Below are positions 60,501 to 64,000 of a stretch of DNA of 64,000 bases, piece by piece. Each line of letters starts with the position of its first letter. Positions within the stretch are counted from its first letter, which is position 1. Made by a program: the position numbers and the translations under genes. The stretch is from Diospyros lotus. Its lineage: Eukaryota; Streptophyta; Magnoliopsida; Ericales; Ebenaceae. Location of the stretch: positions 42,607,758-42,671,757 of the forward strand of contig NC_068340.1 in the NCBI RefSeq assembly GCF_014633365.1, written 5' to 3'. The notes under the pieces are model-generated. The model was not told the DNA's origin and ran no database searches. It was given only the letters and a program-made list of their open reading frames with translations.

Positions 60501-61224
60501 GCTGAAGATCTCCTAACAAAGCCACAACAACAGGGCTGTGGTCAGAAATTCCTGGTTGAAAAAAGAGAGTCTTACTATCCGGATAGTGGGAGAGCCAATC
60601 ATCATTGACCAGGGCTCTATCAAGCTTCCTAAGAATACACTCTTCACCAAATCTCTTATTGGTCCACGTCAACTTAGGGCCACTATAAGCCAGATCCTGA
60701 AGCGAGGCAGAAGAAAGAAAATCGTTAAACCTACGCATACCTAGGGAGAAAGAGGTGTTGCCACCCCTCATTTCAGAACAATCGCGGCACACATTGAAAT
60801 CTCCCATCAGGAGCCAAGGGTCAGAAGAAGCTGCAACCCCAATAGCTGTGAGGGAATTCCATAATCTGGCTTGGTCCACCTCCTCATTCCTAGCATAAAT
60901 ACAAGACATGACAAAAGGGATAGGGATCTCAGGACTCGTCACTTTGACATGGATAGCCTGGTCTGACTTGAATAAGGTCCTCACACTAAGGGCATTCGGG
61001 TCATAACCTATCCAAATACGACCTCCATCACAAGTATCATAGTTGTAATCCCACTTCCAAGAGGGCATAATATTGTGGGAGACATCAGCGGCATGCCTTT
61101 CCTGGACTCTAGTCTCTAAAAGAGCGATGAACATCAACTTCTGAGAAGAAATAAAAGACCGCACCTCAAATTGCTTAGGGGCTTGATTCAAACCCCTTAC
61201 ATTCCATGCTGCAATCTGCATCAT
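57589..61224 (-). pseudogene. LINE ORF2: endonuclease and reverse transcriptase, one nonsense codon
   Basis: A frame of 1211 codons from ATG 61222-61224 to the stop at 57589-57591, broken only by TAG at 59368-59370 (codon 619). An apurinic-type endonuclease fills roughly residues 1-230: MQIAAWNVRGLN, LLETRV, LLMGDFNVCRD and GISDHSPVV are its catalytic blocks. RT follows from about 450: GDDKAPGPDGFTVKFFKKSW, FRPISCCNVLYKIITKILAN, VDLAKAYDTVEWDFL, LRQGDPLSPYLFVLVM and the catalytic FADDLLLFSHG (about 700). The C-terminus has a zf-RVT domain (CFLCRADAERHSHLFFQC). The stop sits where related LINEs have Trp before IREC. Its ATG overlaps the ORF1 stop as ATGA. Everything else looks intact, so the copy is recent. 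Confidence 0.95.
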
Positions 61225-63797
61225 TGATATTCTTGGAGAATCGGGTTCGAACTCGCCGACCCAGGCTTCTGCTCACCTTGCTCACCTTGCTCACGCATCT
61301 TCTTCCTATCCCTTTTAGCCTGAGATTTAGTCTTAGCTTGGTGACCGGCGGAGCTAACACTCCCTGCCCTCTCAGGCTCTAAGATCTGGTCCTCGCTATC
61401 ATCTTGCTCACTCAAGTTGCCTCGAGAGGTTTCTACAGCTACCTCTCCATCTGACTCCATAGGAGATGGGACATCCTTATCTTCTTCTGCTAGAGCACAA
61501 AATTGATTTTTAATATGTTCGTCAACATCCTTAGGGTCATAGGGGACTGTGACGGTATGAAATTCAAGGCACTCTACCATGGTCATGGAGGCATAATTAG
61601 GCACAATCGGCTTAGATGATGGACTGGCTTCCTTACCCTTATCTTGAGCCTTCCCTCTCCTACTTTGCACTCTAGTGAAGCCATCGCTCTCACCAGCTTC
61701 CTTACTACCTTCAGCATTATTAGGGTCTGTTTTGGGTTTCTTGGGACACCGGGAATCTGAATGACCAAAAACCTTACAGTGTGAGCAAATTGATGGGATC
61801 CACTGATATTCTATTGGGAGCCTAGATATACGACGTTCCCCGGTGGCTTCATCATAGCCCTGATCTATATCTATAAACTTGGGGAATTTGGAGCAAGCAT
61901 TAACATCAACACACACCCTAGCGTATCCTAGTCTTGATCTATCCTCTGTCATAGGATCAGCATACAATGGTCTTCCTATTTGACTTGCCATTATAGAAAT
62001 TCCTTTCAACGACCAGCCTTCTAGGGGCAGGTTATGGATCTTAATCCACAAGGGAATGGAAGAGTGGGAATCCTTAGCTAAGTTCATTCCTGGTTCCCAA
62101 CATTTAATAATAAATGGGCGACCCGCAAAATGATACGGACCCTCATCAAACACTCCCAGCATACTTTCTTGGGAATCAAAGCGAAAAAAATAAAATCCAC
62201 TATTATTCGATAGGACCTCTATAAGACCATGGCTTTGCCATAGTCTCTTGGCGATATTTTGAACCACTGGGAAAGGCAATCGCTTTTCAATGAAATATCC
62301 AACCAACGTATTCATCCAATATTCGGTACATTCGTCAATAACATCGCTAGGTAATTTAACAAGAGGGATTTCAGACGGCGTACCTGAGGGCGGAAAAAAA
62401 TCCAATCGGGTGGGGCTTCGATGGGCCCTAACCTCCGCAACATTGGCCCATGATTTATTGGGCTGCAATAAAGGATTTCCATTGGGCTGAATTGGGCCAA
62501 CAGGTTGCTGGGCATGCGCATGGTTTCTTTTAAAATGGCCTTGGGCCTTTGGTCCAATTTGGCCATGGCTTTGTGGGCCCGCATGCTGGGATAAATGGCC
62601 CTTTGGAAGGGCCCCACGTCCAACCTGATGCTGTCCAAGAGAAGAAGGCCCAGCAACCACATGCTGGGCTCCACGAGCGGACCCCACGATCGGCTGGCCC
62701 AACTCGACGAAGGAAGCTGCACGCTGGGCGGCTTGTTGCTGCTGCTTTTGCATGGAGGAAACCGGGCCACGTGGGCCACTTGGGCCTTGAAAATGTCGGC
62801 CATTAACGTGATGGGGAGATTCTCGCATGTGAGGCCCACCATCTTCAAAGCCTCTAGCTGTATTCTTCTGCAACGATCTGCCTGCAACAACGTGGTTGCT
62901 CCGGATATTGCGCCATGATGGATGCGACCAGTCACCATCTCGAGGGTCATCCCTTTGCTGCAAATGGGAGGGAGCTCGGGGAGGAGCACTGTTCGAGGTC
63001 TGAGACTTACCAAGTTGGGCTGCTGTTTCTTCACCCGCAGCTGGCAACGGAGCCGCCGACCTCTGCAACTTCTCGCCGATCTTGTTGATGGAGCTCAAGC
63101 CGACTTGAAGGAGGCTCCTGTTGCCCTCCTGGTTCGCATCTTGGCTCCCCCCTACCACTCGCTCACTGCCTGGGTCCTCATCGCCACCAGTTTGGGATGG
63201 CAGAACTCCCATGACAGCCTCAGCATGCGGCGAGGGTGACTGCACTTCGACAGAAGCTTCTGCACATGGAGGAGGTTGTGCATGACCACCATTCAGCGGA
63301 GGGAAGGCCGAGGGATCACCAAAGTCGAACCTCCTCGGGTTTCCTCCACCCTTCCCGGCCACTCCATTGGCGTCACCTTGCGTTGCTGCTTCTGCAAGCA
63401 GCAACTCGGCTTCTTCTAGCAGCAAGAGATCGTCTTCTTCAGCAAACCGAGCTTGCTCACCCGCCATTATCGCACCACCATCCGCACAAGTCTCCATCAC
63501 CATCTGATCTTCTTCACTGTACGCGGCATTATCCTTCCAAACCTGTTCCGACAGCATGCCTCGTACTTCATAGCTACTATAATCTTCACCCATGTTAACT
63601 TCAGAACTTGCTGCTTCCATCCCTCCATTTCCAGCCTCTAAAACACCTTCATTACTCGATCCTCTCAAGCTCGAAACAGCTGGATTCCGCGTCAACAACC
63701 TGTTAATATGCTTGGTGATGCCCCCGTTGCTTCGGCCTAAGGGAGGCCGACTTCTTGGGCGTGATCTCGCCGGCGGGGACCGGCGGGAACGCGCCAT
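61221..63797 (-). CDS. LINE ORF1: DUF4283 and CCHC zinc knuckle, long N-terminus
   Basis: An uninterrupted frame of 858 residues from ATG 63795-63797 to TGA 61221-61223. The start was chosen as the first ATG (MARSRRSPPARSRPRSRPPL); the frame is open to 63845 without another ATG. Residues 1-480 are low-complexity: an Arg/Ser-rich head, an acidic EEDDLLLLEEAELLLAE stretch near 125, then a Gly/Gln/His/Pro-rich region. DUF4283 spans about 485-640 (TEYWMNTLVGYFIEKRLPFP, FRFDSQESMLGVFDEGPYHF, PLWIKIHNLPLEGW). One CX2CX4HX4C knuckle, CSHCKVFGHSDSRC, lies near 670. A charged tail follows (QAKRDRKKMREQGEQ). From family knowledge plant L1 ORF1 proteins bind RNA and form the RNP. The N-terminal extension is longer than I would expect. 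Confidence 0.93.
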   Translation of the reverse strand: MARSRRSPPARSRPRSRPPLGRSNGGITKHINRLLTRNPAVSSLRGSSNEGVLEAGNGGMEAASSEVNMGEDYSSYEVRGMLSEQVWKDNAAYSEEDQMVMETCADGGAIMAGEQARFAEEDDLLLLEEAELLLAEAATQGDANGVAGKGGGNPRRFDFGDPSAFPPLNGGHAQPPPCAEASVEVQSPSPHAEAVMGVLPSQTGGDEDPGSERVVGGSQDANQEGNRSLLQVGLSSINKIGEKLQRSAAPLPAAGEETAAQLGKSQTSNSAPPRAPSHLQQRDDPRDGDWSHPSWRNIRSNHVVAGRSLQKNTARGFEDGGPHMRESPHHVNGRHFQGPSGPRGPVSSMQKQQQQAAQRAASFVELGQPIVGSARGAQHVVAGPSSLGQHQVGRGALPKGHLSQHAGPQSHGQIGPKAQGHFKRNHAHAQQPVGPIQPNGNPLLQPNKSWANVAEVRAHRSPTRLDFFPPSGTPSEIPLVKLPSDVIDECTEYWMNTLVGYFIEKRLPFPVVQNIAKRLWQSHGLIEVLSNNSGFYFFRFDSQESMLGVFDEGPYHFAGRPFIIKCWEPGMNLAKDSHSSIPLWIKIHNLPLEGWSLKGISIMASQIGRPLYADPMTEDRSRLGYARVCVDVNACSKFPKFIDIDQGYDEATGERRISRLPIEYQWIPSICSHCKVFGHSDSRCPKKPKTDPNNAEGSKEAGESDGFTRVQSRRGKAQDKGKEASPSSKPIVPNYASMTMVECLEFHTVTVPYDPKDVDEHIKNQFCALAEEDKDVPSPMESDGEVAVETSRGNLSEQDDSEDQILEPERAGSVSSAGHQAKTKSQAKRDRKKMREQGEQGEQKPGSASSNPILQEYQ

Positions 63798-63867
63798 ATG
63801 CGCTGTTTTCGTCGGAATAGCCACAAGACCTTCAAGTTCTCTCAAGGTAGAGAGAGAAACAAAAGAA

Positions 63868-64000
63868 GGGGTTTGGTTTAGGGTTTTAGGGTTTAGGGTT
63901 TAGGGTTTAGGGTTTAGGGTTTTAGGGTTTAGGGTTTAGGGTTTAGGGTTTAGGGTTTAGGGTTTAGGGTTTAGGGTTTAGGGTTTAGGGTTTAGGGTTT
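63868..64000 (+). repeat. (TTTAGGG)n telomeric array, distal, to window end
   Basis: Telomeric repeats with the G-rich strand pointing right run from the LINE 5' end to the last base. The first units are slightly altered (GGGGTTTGGTTTAGGGTTTTAGGG); the rest are nearly perfect. Whether this continues to a chromosome end cannot be seen. Confidence 0.95.

Larger units (their letters stand above)
57193..63867 (-). mobile_element. L1-type LINE inserted in telomeric repeats
   Basis: A LINE of about 6.7 kb with two ORFs, read leftward. On the plus strand its 3' end is a T-run (57190-57199; three of these T could be telomeric) directly after GGGTTT, and its 5' end is at GAAGGGG next to TTTGGTTTAGGG. 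The 5' leader is only about 70 bp and the 3' UTR about 390 bp. No target duplication can be told apart from the repeats. Both sides are (TTTAGGG)n in the same orientation. It is structurally near complete. Confidence 0.95.

Noticed and set aside
63868..64000. Proof that the window reaches a chromosome end
   Set aside because: The strand orientation fits a right-hand telomere, but the sequence stops at the window edge, so a true terminus cannot be told from an interstitial array.

Overview
This window is nuclear DNA from a higher plant, most likely a dicot. It holds intron-rich plant genes, plant transposon families (Tork/Tnt1-like and SIRE-like Copia, Gypsy LTRs with TGTAAY...RTTACA ends, hAT, CACTA, Tourist/Harbinger, RTE and L1 LINEs, a tRNA-type SINE) and the plant telomere repeat TTTAGGG. 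The species cannot be named from sequence alone. No tRNA, rRNA or CRISPR array was seen.

Host genes. Only two host genes can be supported, both on the minus strand. At the left edge are the first two exons (4335-4400 and 731-781) of a NUDT25-like Nudix hydrolase that continues beyond position 1. Its first intron holds a Tourist-like MITE that was later split by an RTE LINE. At 43786-49734 is an eight-exon plastid-type alpha/beta hydrolase. Its exon 5 carries one extra base, so the copy as written is frameshifted before the catalytic Asp and His. Two short exon-like reading frames (16299-16493 and 35234-35400) remain unassigned.

Transposon strata. From 5139 to 10671 a solo LTR holds a 4.7 kb hAT element with a perfect 8 bp target duplication. 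The hAT element in turn holds another solo LTR. From about 17350 to 34327 a minus-strand Tork-like Copia element has been broken by at least four independent insertions: a solo LTR in its 3' LTR; a Gypsy LTR in its RT gene, which itself contains a Gypsy solo LTR containing a SIRE-like solo LTR, plus another Copia LTR; a CACTA element in its integrase region; and a Gypsy LTR in gag that was partly inverted afterwards. From 36903 to 42141 lies a complete-structure Copia element (two 279 bp LTRs, PBS, PPT, TSD) with a decayed polyprotein. From 50337 to 53093 a Harbinger-like element contains a further Copia solo LTR and a minisatellite. A second SIRE-like solo LTR lies at 54631-55842.

Right end. 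The window closes with a subtelomere-like series: a 43-47 bp minisatellite (56441-56840), a (TTTAGGG)n array (56841-57192), a nearly complete L1-type LINE on the minus strand (57193 to about 63867), and more (TTTAGGG)n to the last base. The LINE has an intact ORF1 and an ORF2 broken by one nonsense codon. Its poly(A) tail is fused to the 3' end of the G-rich telomeric strand and its 5' end points toward the distal repeats. This matches a retrotransposon primed from a telomeric 3' end and later recapped, and it is the most interesting observation in the window.
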